Below, one piece after another: positions 1-8,664 of a stretch of 35,930 nt of DNA (its first letter is position 1; each line of letters begins with the position of its first letter). The stretch comes from Spirochaetales bacterium (GTDB taxonomy: Bacteria > Spirochaetota > Spirochaetia > SZUA-6 > RPPD01). The notes beneath the pieces were generated by a model that had not been told where the DNA came from, did not search any database, and was given only the letters and a program-made list of their open reading frames with translations. A program made the translations under genes and the position numbers. The stretch covers positions 1 through 35,930 of the forward strand of contig JAFGSW010000062.1 of assembly GCA_016934415.1 (NCBI GenBank), read 5' to 3'.

Positions 1-1
1 G

Positions 2-817
2 GGCGAGATCATCGCCGCTTTCGCGCTCACTGAAGCCGGCGCCGGCTCGGACGCGGGCTCGATTAAGACCACGGCCACGGCTCAGGGAGATTCCTACGTT
101 CTGAACGGCACCAAGCAGTGGATATCGAACGGCGGCGACGCCTCGGTCTACACCGTCATCTGCCTGACCGATCCCACCCGCGGGGCGCGCGGTTCCTCGG
201 CCCTCCTCGTGGACAAGGGCACGCCGGGCTTCGACTTCGGCAAGAAGGAAGTGAAGATGGGCATTCGGGCCAACTCGACCCGCGAGCTCGTGTTCCAGAA
301 TTGCAAGGTGGCCAAGAGCCAGCTCCTCGGCAAGGAAGGCATGGGATTCATGGTGGCCATGAAGACCTTCGACCAGTCCCGGCCGGGCGTCGCCTCCCAG
401 GCCGTCGGCATCGCCCAGGGAGCGCTCGACGAGGCGCTCCGTTACTCCCAGGAACGCCACCAGTTCGGCAAGCCGATCGGCAGCTTCCAGGGCATCCAGT
501 TCATGCTCGCCGACATGGCGACCCGCATCGAGGCGGCGCGCGCCCTCACCTACCAGGTGGCCAAGACCATCGACGCCGGGGAGAAGAACACCGCCAAGCT
601 CTCGGCCATGGCCAAGGTGTTCGCCTCGGACACGGCCATGAGCGTCACCACCGACGCGGTCCAGATCTTCGGCGGCTACGGCTACATGCGCGAATACCCG
701 GTTGAAAAGATGATGCGCGACGCCAAGATCACCCAGATCTACGAGGGCACCAACCAGATCCAGCGCGAAGTCATCGCCATGAACATGATCAAGGAAACCG
801 TCCGCGCGAAGAAATAA
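2..817 (+). CDS. Acyl-CoA dehydrogenase, C-terminal part (5' end outside window)
   Basis: The frame is open from the window edge and gives 271 residues; family members have about 380, so roughly 110 N-terminal residues are missing. Visible family signatures are the [13 protein letters not shown] flavin/substrate segment at the start, [22 protein letters not shown], and near the end [19 protein letters not shown] followed by IYEGTNQIQ. The Glu of YEGT (codon 743-745) aligns with the catalytic base of short-chain/butyryl-CoA dehydrogenases. The family removes two hydrogens at C2-C3 of an acyl-CoA, or runs in reverse, and passes electrons to ETF in the cytoplasm. etfB and etfA follow 144 bp downstream on the same strand, which supports a butyryl-CoA-dehydrogenase-like partner for that ETF. 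Exact chain-length specificity cannot be read from the sequence. Confidence 0.95.
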   Translation, partial: GEIIAAFALTEAGAGSDAGSIKTTATAQGDSYVLNGTKQWISNGGDASVYTVICLTDPTRGARGSSALLVDKGTPGFDFGKKEVKMGIRANSTRELVFQNCKVAKSQLLGKEGMGFMVAMKTFDQSRPGVASQAVGIAQGALDEALRYSQERHQFGKPIGSFQGIQFMLADMATRIEAARALTYQVAKTIDAGEKNTAKLSAMAKVFASDTAMSVTTDAVQIFGGYGYMREYPVEKMMRDAKITQIYEGTNQIQREVIAMNMIKETVRAKK

Positions 818-824
818 AGAAAGA

Positions 825-930
825 ACTACGGATAAACGCGGATAAGACGGATAAGAAAAGAAAATGAGCGGAACAATTTATCCTTATCTTCTTCCCTTCC
901 TTATCCGCGTCCATCCGCGTCATTCGTAGT
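825..930. repeat. Intergenic inverted repeat, ACGGATAA-type units
   Basis: The acd-etfB gap is almost filled by an imperfect inverted repeat. The left arm (825-856) begins ACTACGGATAAACGCGGATA. The right arm (899-930), read on the minus strand, begins ACTACGAATGACGCGGATGG. The short core is AT-rich. Each arm is itself made of degenerate GCGGATAA/ACGGATAA units. Similar units recur at 18565-18745. It sits inside what otherwise looks like one transcription unit, so it may form a long mRNA hairpin between acd and etfB. Function is unknown. Confidence 0.75.
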
Positions 931-961
931 TTTCCTCAGTCTTTTTGGAAAGGAAATCGTT

Positions 962-1771
962 TTGAACATAGTCGTCTGCATCAAACAGGTCCCGGACACG
1001 ACGGACGTGAAGATCAATCCGGAGACCAATACCCTCATCCGCGAGGGGGTGGCGTCGATCATCAATCCCTTCGACGCCTACGCGCTCGAGGAGGCCGTCC
1101 GTCTCAAGGAAAAATTCGGAGGCACGGTGAGCGTCATGAGCATGGGACCGCCCCAGGCGGAGGCGAGCCTCAGGGACGCCGTCGCGCTCGGCGCCGACGA
1201 TGCCTATCTCCTCTCCGACCGGGCCTTCGCCGGATCGGACACGCTCGCCACGTCCTACACGCTCGCCGCGGGCGTCCGCAAGCTGGGCGGCGTCGACGTC
1301 ATTCTCATGGGGCGCCAGGCCATCGACGGCGACACCGGCCAGACCGGGCCCTCGACGGCCGAGAACCTGGGCTGCCCGCAGCTCACCGACATCCGCAAGA
1401 TCGAGAGCGTCGAGGCCGACGGATCGATCGTCCTGCAGCGCGTGCTCGAGGAAGGCTACGTCCGGATCAAGGTGAAGCCGCCGGTGGTGATCACCGTCGT
1501 CAAGGAAATCAACGAGCCGCGTCTCCCCTCGCTGCGCGGCAAGATGAACGCCAAAAAGAAGGAGATCGTCACGTGGACCGCCGCCGACCTCGAGGTCGAT
1601 TCCAAACGCCTCGGGCTCACCGGGTCGCCCACCCAGGTGGTCAAGATCTTCACCCCGCCCAAACCGTCGGGCGGCACAATCTTCGAGGGCAGCGTGACGG
1701 AAAACGTCAAGGACCTCATCGCCGAGCTCAAAGCGGCCGGCGTCATCCTCGGCGCGGGGAAGGGGGAATAA
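962..1771 (+). CDS. etfB: Electron transfer flavoprotein, beta subunit
   Basis: The 269-residue product has the usual EtfB length and start, MNIVVCIKQVPDT, followed by INPFDAYALEEAVRLKE and the nucleotide-binding loop GRQAIDGDTGQTGPS near residue 120, then the PRLPSLRGKMNAKKKEI segment typical of the family. Translation starts at a TTG preceded by GGAAAGGAAA. EtfB pairs with EtfA to carry electrons between acyl-CoA dehydrogenase and NAD(H), ferredoxin or quinone-linked partners. The gene lies 4 bp before etfA and downstream of an acyl-CoA dehydrogenase. The DGDTGQ loop and the ferredoxin-bearing EtfA make an anaerobic, possibly electron-bifurcating ETF more likely than a respiratory one, but that is inference. 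Confidence 0.96.
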   Translation: MNIVVCIKQVPDTTDVKINPETNTLIREGVASIINPFDAYALEEAVRLKEKFGGTVSVMSMGPPQAEASLRDAVALGADDAYLLSDRAFAGSDTLATSYTLAAGVRKLGGVDVILMGRQAIDGDTGQTGPSTAENLGCPQLTDIRKIESVEADGSIVLQRVLEEGYVRIKVKPPVVITVVKEINEPRLPSLRGKMNAKKKEIVTWTAADLEVDSKRLGLTGSPTQVVKIFTPPKPSGGTIFEGSVTENVKDLIAELKAAGVILGAGKGE

Positions 1772-1775
1772 GGCG

Positions 1776-2963
1776 ATGTCGAGTTCGATAAAGGTCATCC
1801 TTGATAAGTGTATCGGCTGCGGGTTGTGCGTCCGCGCCTGTCCCTTCGCCGCCGTTACGCTGGTAGACAAAAAGGCCGTCATCAACGAGAACTGCACCTT
1901 CTGCGGCGCCTGCGTGGACGCCTGCAAGAAATACCAGGCCATCGTCATCACCCGCCTCACCTTCGAGGCGCACGACCTGTCCGCCTACAAGGGGATCGCG
2001 GTTTTCGCCGAGCACCGGAACGGCAAGCTCGCCTCGGTCGTGCCTGAGATCATCGGCGCCGGCATGAGCCTGAAAGCGTCCCTCAACGTTCCCCTCACCG
2101 CGGTGCTCGTGGGGGCGAACGTGAAGCCGATCGCCGGGGAGCTCCTCGAATACGGAGTTGACGAGGTGTGGATGAGGGATGATCAGGCCATCGGCGATTT
2201 CGCCGAGGACGTGCAGACCGACGTCGTCTACCGCATCCTGCGGGAGAAGAAGCCGGAGATTTTCCTGGGCGGCGGCACGATCATGGGCCGCTCGCTCCTC
2301 CCCAGGGTCGCCTCCCGGACCCGGACCGGCCTTACCGCCGACTGCACGGAGCTCGAGATCGATCCGGACACCAGGTTCCTGAAGCAGACCCGGCCCGCCT
2401 TCGGCGGCAACATCATGGCCACCATCCTCTGCCAGAATCACCGGCCCCAGATGGCGACCGTGCGCCACAAGGTGATGAAGGCCGCGCCGAAAACCGGAAA
2501 CAAGGGCGGAAAGATCGTCGACATGAACCACATCCCGGTTCCGGAACCGGGCTACGAAGTGCTCGAATTCGTGGAGGAAAAATCCGACACGGTCAACATC
2601 GTCGAGGCCGATTTCATCGTCTCCGGGGGACGCGGCGTCAAGGACCCGAAGAACTTCGCCCTCCTCCAGGAGCTGGCCAGGGAGATCGGCGCCGCGTTGG
2701 GAGCCTCGCGCGCCGCGGTCGACTCGGGCTGGATCCCCTACTCCCACCAGGTGGGCCAGACCGGCAAAACGGTCAACCCGAAAATCTACATCGCCTGCGG
2801 CATCTCGGGAGCCATCCAGCACCTGGCCGGCATGAAGTCGTCTGACATCATCATCGCCATCAACTCCGACCGCACCGCCCCGATCTTCGACGTCGCCCAC
2901 TTCGGCATCGTCGGCGACCTGTTCGAGGTCGTGCCGGAGATCATCAAGCGGATCAAGGGCTGA
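1776..2963 (+). CDS. etfA: Electron transfer flavoprotein, alpha subunit with N-terminal 2x[4Fe-4S] domain
   Basis: This 395-residue EtfA is longer than the classical form of about 320 residues because residues 1-60 form a ferredoxin domain. It has two complete CxxCxxCxxxC motifs, with Cys 12, 15, 18, 22 and Cys 40, 43, 46, 50. The remainder is normal EtfA: an N-terminal alpha/beta domain, then the C-terminal FAD domain with [36 protein letters not shown] and [20 protein letters not shown]. Ferredoxin-extended EtfA proteins are known from caffeyl-CoA reductase and lactate dehydrogenase ETF complexes of acetogens. The gene follows etfB by 4 bp and ends before a strong hairpin terminator. Whether the complex bifurcates electrons is not decided by sequence alone. 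Confidence 0.96.
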   Translation: MSSSIKVILDKCIGCGLCVRACPFAAVTLVDKKAVINENCTFCGACVDACKKYQAIVITRLTFEAHDLSAYKGIAVFAEHRNGKLASVVPEIIGAGMSLKASLNVPLTAVLVGANVKPIAGELLEYGVDEVWMRDDQAIGDFAEDVQTDVVYRILREKKPEIFLGGGTIMGRSLLPRVASRTRTGLTADCTELEIDPDTRFLKQTRPAFGGNIMATILCQNHRPQMATVRHKVMKAAPKTGNKGGKIVDMNHIPVPEPGYEVLEFVEEKSDTVNIVEADFIVSGGRGVKDPKNFALLQELAREIGAALGASRAAVDSGWIPYSHQVGQTGKTVNPKIYIACGISGAIQHLAGMKSSDIIIAINSDRTAPIFDVAHFGIVGDLFEVVPEIIKRIKG

Positions 2964-2990
2964 TTGGTCCAACGGAACCATATATTCAGG

Positions 2991-3020
2991 CCGCCGCTCA
3001 AAAAGCGGCGGTCTTCTTTT
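2991..3020 (+). terminator. Rho-independent terminator after etfA
   Basis: CCGCCGCT and AGCGGCGG (3005-3012) form a perfect 8-bp GC-rich stem with a short A-rich loop, followed by a T-rich tract. It begins 28 bp after the etfA stop codon and closes the acd-etfBA group. Confidence 0.85.
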
Positions 3021-3023
3021 GGA

Positions 3024-3075
3024 AAAAAAACCCGGAGCGATCATCCGCCGTCCGACGGACGATGCTCCGGGTTTC
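3024..3075 (-). terminator. Rho-independent terminator of the lipoprotein gene, possibly bidirectional
   Basis: AAACCCGGAGC (3028-3038) pairs with GCTCCGGGTTT (3064-3074), and an inner stem CCGTC/GACGG fills the loop. On the minus strand the stem is followed by a run of eight T, the normal direction for the convergent lipoprotein gene at 3122-3589. On the plus strand only a short T run follows, so it may back up the etfA terminator. Confidence 0.8.
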
Positions 3076-3121
3076 ATTGCGGCCGCCCGCAGGACGGCCG
3101 TCCATTGGCGGGAGGGGGCGT

Positions 3122-3589
3122 CTATTTACGCCACTTCCGCCTGTGCCAGTACCTGTCTTTCTCCCAGGATCTCCAGTGTGTTCTCGCGTCCCCCCAGTGC
3201 ACCCGCGGCGCATTCCTGTGACTTCGCCGCCAGCCGCTCGGCAAATGCGTCACCGGATGCGGCACGCGCCTTGCCTCCACTCTGACCCACGCTCCCGAAT
3301 AAACGGTAGCGCGATACCAGTTGCCGCCCCAGAGCCGCCACCACGTACCGCCGTAGAAGAACACATCGTCGTAACCGTCGAGCCAGTAGACATAGGTGCC
3401 GGGGATGACCACCATGACGGGATTGGCGCCGATCACGACGGACGGCGGCCCCACGACCTTCACCGGTTTCTTGACAGGCTGCGCCGGACGGGGGGCGACA
3501 TACGGTCTGCGAACGCCCGGGCTGATCACGCAGCCGGTCAAGGCCAACGCCCCGACCATGGCCGCCAAGAGGGATATTCTTTTCATCAT
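3122..3589 (-). CDS. Small Trp/Tyr/Arg-rich lipoprotein of unknown function
   Basis: The product has 155 residues from the ATG at 3589, which is chosen because GGAAGGAGAG lies just upstream; the frame is open further upstream but without a signal. MMKRISLLAAMVGALALTGC is a clear lipoprotein signal peptide with lipobox LTGC and lipidated Cys20. The mature part starts with a Pro/Lys-rich stretch (about residues 30-50), then a domain with GTYVYWLDGYDDVFFYGGTW and WRLWGGNWYRA. It ends with a basic, aromatic tail (WRSWEKDRYWHRRKWRK). The GTYVYW...DVFFYGGTWWR pattern resembles short YXWGXW-type envelope proteins, but I cannot name a family. It is probably anchored in the inner or outer membrane facing the periplasm. 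It is monocistronic, with its own terminator. Confidence 0.85.
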   Translation of the reverse strand: MMKRISLLAAMVGALALTGCVISPGVRRPYVAPRPAQPVKKPVKVVGPPSVVIGANPVMVVIPGTYVYWLDGYDDVFFYGGTWWRLWGGNWYRATVYSGAWVRVEARRVPHPVTHLPSGWRRSHRNAPRVHWGDARTHWRSWEKDRYWHRRKWRK

Positions 3590-3761
3590 AGACTCTCCTT
3601 CCCTCGCCTTTTTTATTGAAAGGCAGACTTTGAAATCTCGTTTGCCGGCGGCCCTGGGCACCGGCTCCCGAGCCCTTTTTTTACCAATATATCCCGTTTC
3701 CATCAATTTACAACAGTCAGCGGCCAATGGAAATAGGCATTTCGGCATAAAGAAATCCGTA

Positions 3762-6062
3762 TTACCGAGCGGTGTTGTCCATGATGGTGAGGATCTGCGT
3801 GCTTGAAGCGGAGAGCTCTTCCATTGACGCGGTGATTCCCTGCAGCGTATCGGCCACGCCGAGCACGTCCTTTTCGAGGAGACGAAAGGCCTCCCGGCTC
3901 TCGTCTCCGGCTTTCCTCGAACCGTCGATGGTGGGCCGGAAATCCTTCAGGTAATTCGCGATCACCATCGCGTTGTTCTTGATCGAATCCGCCAGCTTGC
4001 GGATCTCTCCCGCGATGACCGCGAACCCTTTTCCGAACTCCCCGGCGTGCGCCGATTCGATCGAGGTGTTGATGGCCAGAATGTTTACCCGCGCGGAGAT
4101 TTCGTCAATGATCCCCACCACGTCCGCCATCTGGCCGAGCTTTTCATTCATCGACTTGATCGCCTTGTTCGTGTTCTCCAGCTTCTCGCTGTTTTCCTTC
4201 GTCGCCGCGATCAGGTTCCCGATCATCCCGATCTTCTCCCTGGCCGTGTTCGTCACCGACCCCATCGAATCCAACATCGGCCGCACCAGCTCCTGGATGC
4301 GATCGCCCCGCCTCTTCTCCGCCTCTTCCGTCCGTTCCCGCTGCCGGATGAGCTCCGATCCCATGAGCGAGCTCGATATCTGTCCCTGCAGGGCGTCGTA
4401 CACGACTCCGTCCTCCGGTCCCATCTCAAATATTGCGAACCCGAGCGTGTGCTCCCGGAAATAGAGCGGGTGGACGGCGAAGGCAAAGCGCCGGTCCTTC
4501 GGAAAAAAATCGCGATCGGGCTTTGCGGGGAGGGAATCCTCCTGAAGCCGGTTCTCGTCCCCGGCCCCTTTTTTTTCCTTCAGGACGAGGAAGGCCGTCG
4601 ATCCCGCTTCCTGATGATTCACGTCGCGAAATACCGACAGATAACACGAAGGGACCCGGAGCCGCTCCAATTGTCCCCGGATCACGTTCTTGAGCTGATC
4701 GAAATTGAAGGTTGTGATGAGCTCATGCCCCACCTCGCGCAGCTCCTTCGATTTATTCTCCACCAGGATCTTCTGGTAGCCGGCCGCCTGGAGAGACGAT
4801 TCCCCGATCAGAACGGACGCCTGCAGAATCAGGCTTTCCGCCCGCTTGATCGATTGCTCGTCCTTCCAGAGAGAGGGAATCCAGGTCCGCAGCACGAACA
4901 TGCAGCGCTGAAAGGGAAAGATATCCTGGCCGCGGATGATCTTCACCTGGAACAGGCTCCGCAGCCCGCGGACGAACTCTCCGGGGCGTTTCTCTTCGAC
5001 GTCGTCCATGAAGGTTGAGAAGATTTCCGGCAGAAGCTTCGCGTCGTGCTCCGGCGCGATGCGCATGAGCTCCTGTACGAGGCCTTCCACCCGCCCGGTC
5101 CGGTTGTCCGAATCCCTTACGCCCGGTGGTAATGGAATTTCCATTCCCGACGTTTCCGCGTCCCTGACCAGCTCCGAAATGCAGCCGCACGATTGGCGGA
5201 CGATCATGTAGGCCGGTACGGTCACCGACTCGATGTCCCGCTTCCCCTCGATGATCCCGCGGAGAATGTCGATGGCCTTGAGGCAGATGTCCACGAAAGG
5301 CTGCTTAACGGTGGTGAGCGGCGGAGTGTAGTACGCCGCTTCATCGGTGTCGTCGAAACCGGTGACGGCCACGTCCCGCGGCACGCGTTTCCCCCGCTCG
5401 CGCAGGACATTGATGGCGCCGTACGCCATGGCGTCGTTTGAGGCGACGATGACGTCGATCGGCTTGTCCGGGAGGCTCATCCAGTGGCGCACCGCTTTCG
5501 CGCCCGATTCCATGTCAAACTGCCCCTTGAACACCAACTCGGGATCGTACGGGATCCCGCACTCCCGCAAGGTTTCCTTATATACCTCGAAACGCTCGAT
5601 CGCGTCCGGATAGCTCTCCCACCCTTTGATAAAAGCAATATGTTTGTATTGATGGTGTTTGATCAGGTGGAGGATGACGTCGCGCATGCCCTGTGTATTG
5701 ACCACGCGCACGTCCGGAAATCCCTTGACCTCGCCGAAAATCGCCACGACCGGCAGACCGAAACTCCGGCAGAACTCCTGGAACCGCTCCGCCGTGACGT
5801 AGGCGCCGATGATGTTGTTGATAATGACGCCGTCCAGGTATTCAGGCAGAACGAGGTCGTAGGCGATGTTGAGGTTCTTTTCGTGGGGGTTGTACGGGGC
5901 CTCGTCGATCGCCCCGCCGGCGAACACAAGGGCGCTGACGCCGCTGCGGCGGGCGGCCGTGACCATGCTTCGCCAGACCATGTCCTGGAACCCCCCCTGG
6001 CCGGTGGAGTAGGGATTGAGGAATCCGATACGGTATCTCCGGTCCGCGCTCTCGGGAGACAT
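3762..6062 (-). CDS. Cytoplasmic LacI-type sensor fused to MCP-like signalling domain, copy 1
   Basis: The product has 766 residues from ATG 6062 (GGGAG upstream); a GTG at 6077 is also possible. No signal peptide or membrane segment is visible. Residues 10-285 are a LacI/GalR-type periplasmic-binding fold without the helix-turn-helix: VIVASNDAMAYGAINVLRER, then VAVTGFDDTDEAAYYTPPLT. A cysteine motif, RQSCGC, follows near 290. Next comes a mainly helical region, then at about 420-560 a GAF-like part (KELREVGHELITTFNFDQLK...PSCYLSVF). The C-terminal 160 residues contain an MCP hairpin tip near 640-680 (NILAINTSIESAHAGEFGKG, then FAVIAGEIRKLADS). It likely binds a small ligand in the cytoplasm and signals through the MCP-like coiled coil. 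No CheA, CheW or HAMP is present here. It lies 36 bp downstream of copy 2 (GTG start: 21 bp). Confidence 0.9.
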   Translation of the reverse strand: MSPESADRRYRIGFLNPYSTGQGGFQDMVWRSMVTAARRSGVSALVFAGGAIDEAPYNPHEKNLNIAYDLVLPEYLDGVIINNIIGAYVTAERFQEFCRSFGLPVVAIFGEVKGFPDVRVVNTQGMRDVILHLIKHHQYKHIAFIKGWESYPDAIERFEVYKETLRECGIPYDPELVFKGQFDMESGAKAVRHWMSLPDKPIDVIVASNDAMAYGAINVLRERGKRVPRDVAVTGFDDTDEAAYYTPPLTTVKQPFVDICLKAIDILRGIIEGKRDIESVTVPAYMIVRQSCGCISELVRDAETSGMEIPLPPGVRDSDNRTGRVEGLVQELMRIAPEHDAKLLPEIFSTFMDDVEEKRPGEFVRGLRSLFQVKIIRGQDIFPFQRCMFVLRTWIPSLWKDEQSIKRAESLILQASVLIGESSLQAAGYQKILVENKSKELREVGHELITTFNFDQLKNVIRGQLERLRVPSCYLSVFRDVNHQEAGSTAFLVLKEKKGAGDENRLQEDSLPAKPDRDFFPKDRRFAFAVHPLYFREHTLGFAIFEMGPEDGVVYDALQGQISSSLMGSELIRQRERTEEAEKRRGDRIQELVRPMLDSMGSVTNTAREKIGMIGNLIAATKENSEKLENTNKAIKSMNEKLGQMADVVGIIDEISARVNILAINTSIESAHAGEFGKGFAVIAGEIRKLADSIKNNAMVIANYLKDFRPTIDGSRKAGDESREAFRLLEKDVLGVADTLQGITASMEELSASSTQILTIMDNTAR

Positions 6063-6098
6063 ATCTCTCCCGTCCACCTTTCTCCGCCTCCGGCGCGT

Positions 6099-8399
6099 TT
6101 ATGTCCACGCCGTGTTCATGATGTTCAGGATCCGGCCGCTCGCGGCCGAAAGATCGTCCATTGAGGCGGCGATCTGCTTGAGGGTCTCCGCGACGTCGAG
6201 CACGTCCTTCTCAAGGCGCCGGAACGCCTCCTGATTTTCCTTTCCCGCCTTCCGCGAGATCTCGATCGCCGGCCGGATGTCCTCGAGCGTTTCCGCGATC
6301 ACGGACGTGTTGTCCTTGATCGAATCCGCCAGCTTGCGGATCTCCCCGGCGATCACGGCGAAGCCTTTCCCGAACTGGCCGGCGTGGGCCGATTCGATCG
6401 ACGTGTTGATCGCCAGGATGTTGACGCGGGCGGAGACGTCGTCGATGATCCCCACCACGTCCGCCATCTTGGAGATCCGCTCGCTCACGGACTTGATGGC
6501 GGCGTTGGTTGTATTGACCGTTTCGCTGTTCTCCTTGGTCGTCTCAATGAGGCCGCCGATCATCCCGATTTTTTCCCGCGCCGTCGCCGTCACCGCGGCG
6601 AGCGAGTCGAGCATCGGCCGGACGAGCTCCTGGATGGTGTCGCTCCGCTCCTTTTCCGCCCGCTCCGTCTTTTCACGCTGGCGGATGAGCTCCGAGCCCA
6701 TGAGGGAGCTCGAAATCTGAATTTGAAGCGTGTCGTAGACCACCCCGTCTTCCGGCCCCAGTTCGAACATCGCGTACCCGATCCTGCGTTCCTTGAAGAT
6801 GAGGGGATGGACGGCGTAGGAATAACGGCGGAAGGAGGGAAAAAAGGAACGATCCGGAAGGGCGTGCCTTTCATAATGAAGCGGCCGATCCTCCCGGCGC
6901 GCCTCTTCTTCCGGACGCGCCGCCAGGTATGCCTCGGCGGCCCCGCCGCCCTCCTTGTACACGGAGATGAAGCACGAGGGTATCTCAAGTCGCTTGAGTT
7001 GGCGCTCGATCACTCCCTTGAGTTGCTCGAAATCGAAAGTCGAAATGAGCTCCTGCCCGACCACCCGCAGGTCCTTGGACTTTTTTTCAATCATGATTTT
7101 CTCGTAAGCGAGCGCCTGTTTGGACGACTCTCCGACCAGGACGCAGGCCTGAAGGATCTTGTTCTCCGCGTCGGCCGCCGGCTTTTCATCCGTCCAGAGA
7201 AGCGCCGCCCATTTGCGGAGAATATAGAGCGCCTGATGCCAAGTGTTCACGTCCCGGCCCTGGATGACTTTCTCCTGCAAAATCATCTTCAGTTTCTCTA
7301 TGAAAGCCCCCGGATGCTCGTTCTGGACGTCGAGGATGTACTCTTCCACGATCATCTGCAGTTCCTTCCGGTCTTCGCCGCCCACGGCCTGGAGGAGCTC
7401 CTGGGTGATCACGTCGGTGATCCCTTCCAGGCCTTCAGAGACATGCCCGGCCCTGACGGAAACCGTCGCCCGCGCCGCGGATTCGGCATTGAGGAACAGG
7501 GCGGAGGAACAGCCGCACGACTCGCGCACCACCAGGCGGGCGGGAATCGCCGCCGAATCATGCCGCTCCTTCCCCTCGATCATGTCGCAAAGGATGTCAA
7601 GGGCGCGATCGCATATTTCGTCGAACGGCTGACGGACGGTGGTGAGGGCGGGGGTGAATCCCATGGCTTCATTGGTGTCGTCGAATCCGGTCACGGCCAC
7701 GTCCCAGGGGACGCGCTTGCCGCGGGCGCGCAGGCCGTTGATGGCGCCGAAAGCCATCGCGTCATTGGCGGCCACGACGGCCTCGACGGGCTTGTCCGGG
7801 TGCTGCAGGAATTTTTCGACCGCCAGGACGCCGGAATGCTCATCGAAGCGGCCGTCGAACACGAGGTCGGGATCGTATTCCAGACGGCACTCGCGGAGCG
7901 TCTCCCGGTAGACGGCGAAGCGCTCCTCCGCGTCCGGATTCCCGGCCGTGCCCTTAATGAAGGCGATCCGCCGGCGCTGGTGCTCGATGAAGAGGTGGAG
8001 GACGATGTCCCGCATGCTCGCCCGGTTGTCCACGCGGATGTCGGGGAAACCCTCCACGTGACCGATGATGGTCACCAAAGGAACGGAAAAACCGCGGCAG
8101 AATTCCAGAAAACGCTCCCGCGAAACGTAATTGCCGATGGTGTAATTGACGATGAGTCCGTCCACCCGCTCCTTGACGATGAGGTCGTACACGAGGTTGA
8201 GATTTTTCTCATAGGGGTTGTAGGAGGCATTGTCAAGCGATCCGCCGGCGAACAACAGCGCGTTCACTCCGCGTTTCCGGGCGGAAGCGACCATGTTGCG
8301 CCAGACCATGTCCTGAAACCCGCCGAATCCGGTGGACAACTGCGGCAAAAAGCCGATGGTATATCCGGCGGTTGTGCCGGCATCATGGTGTGAGGACAT
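6099..8399 (-). CDS. Cytoplasmic LacI-type sensor fused to MCP-like signalling domain, copy 2
   Basis: The product has 766 residues from ATG 8399, preceded by GGGGGAGGCG; an upstream in-frame ATG at 8414 has no comparable site. The architecture matches copy 1: the LacI-like ligand domain (AVVAANDAMAFGAINGLRAR, VAVTGFDDTNEAMGFTPALT), RESCGCSS near 295, the helical region, the GAF-like part (LRVVGQELISTFDFEQLK, PSCFISVYKE), then a short MCP-like domain (NILAINTSIESAHAGQFGKG). Ligand-domain residues differ from copy 1 while the signalling tip is nearly identical, which suggests different ligands and a common output. It is the first gene of a probable copy 2-copy 1 transcript, with a good promoter at 8589-8618 and a structured leader. 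No transmembrane segment is visible. Confidence 0.9.
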   Translation of the reverse strand: MSSHHDAGTTAGYTIGFLPQLSTGFGGFQDMVWRNMVASARKRGVNALLFAGGSLDNASYNPYEKNLNLVYDLIVKERVDGLIVNYTIGNYVSRERFLEFCRGFSVPLVTIIGHVEGFPDIRVDNRASMRDIVLHLFIEHQRRRIAFIKGTAGNPDAEERFAVYRETLRECRLEYDPDLVFDGRFDEHSGVLAVEKFLQHPDKPVEAVVAANDAMAFGAINGLRARGKRVPWDVAVTGFDDTNEAMGFTPALTTVRQPFDEICDRALDILCDMIEGKERHDSAAIPARLVVRESCGCSSALFLNAESAARATVSVRAGHVSEGLEGITDVITQELLQAVGGEDRKELQMIVEEYILDVQNEHPGAFIEKLKMILQEKVIQGRDVNTWHQALYILRKWAALLWTDEKPAADAENKILQACVLVGESSKQALAYEKIMIEKKSKDLRVVGQELISTFDFEQLKGVIERQLKRLEIPSCFISVYKEGGGAAEAYLAARPEEEARREDRPLHYERHALPDRSFFPSFRRYSYAVHPLIFKERRIGYAMFELGPEDGVVYDTLQIQISSSLMGSELIRQREKTERAEKERSDTIQELVRPMLDSLAAVTATAREKIGMIGGLIETTKENSETVNTTNAAIKSVSERISKMADVVGIIDDVSARVNILAINTSIESAHAGQFGKGFAVIAGEIRKLADSIKDNTSVIAETLEDIRPAIEISRKAGKENQEAFRRLEKDVLDVAETLKQIAASMDDLSAASGRILNIMNTAWT

Positions 8400-8496
8400 C
8401 GCCTCCCCCTTCATTTCGAAAAACGCCGCGCCCGCCCCCTCGGGATGGGGACGGGTCGACTTTTCCGCGGACGCGCACTCAAGGAGTGAAAGGGAT

Positions 8497-8556
8497 CGCC
8501 GTCACGTACGGCGCGGCGTATCGATCGACGGCGCTTCCCGGAAGCGCCCGATACGC
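8497..8556 (-). promoter_or_regulatory. Structured 5' leader of the copy 2/copy 1 sensor transcript
   Basis: Between the promoter and the start at 8399 lie two strong hairpins. The larger (8516-8556) has outer arms GCGTATCG and CGATACGC and inner arms GGCGCTTCC and GGAAGCGCC, about 17 bp in all, with one 6-nt bulge (8524-8529). The smaller (8497-8513) is CGCCGT, a 5-nt loop, ACGGCG. No T tract follows on the minus strand, so a simple terminator is unlikely. It may be an attenuator, a regulatory RNA structure or a protein-binding site. Confidence 0.5.
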
Positions 8557-8588
8557 GCGGGACGCGACGCTCCCCCGCGCTGATAAAA

Positions 8589-8618
8589 AGTATAGTTTAT
8601 GGCGATGTGAAAATGCAA
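8589..8618 (-). promoter_or_regulatory. Predicted sigma-70-type promoter for sensor copies 2 and 1
   Basis: On the minus strand, TTGCAT (8613-8618) and TATACT (8589-8594) are separated by 18 bp inside an AT-rich patch in otherwise GC-rich DNA. The predicted start would give a leader of about 180 nt before ATG 8399. Confidence 0.55.
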
Positions 8619-8664
8619 GGAACGACTATAAAAATCGCGAGCCCGGCCGGAGTGAAATCGATTT

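Noticed and set aside
6384..8393. 669-residue open frame on the plus strand opposite sensor copy 2
   Set aside because: It lies exactly antisense to a well-supported gene and has no domain pattern; GC-rich codon bias keeps the antisense frame open. The same holds for 19247-21106 (+), 920-1960 (-), 1743-3077 (-) and 12948-14174 (-).
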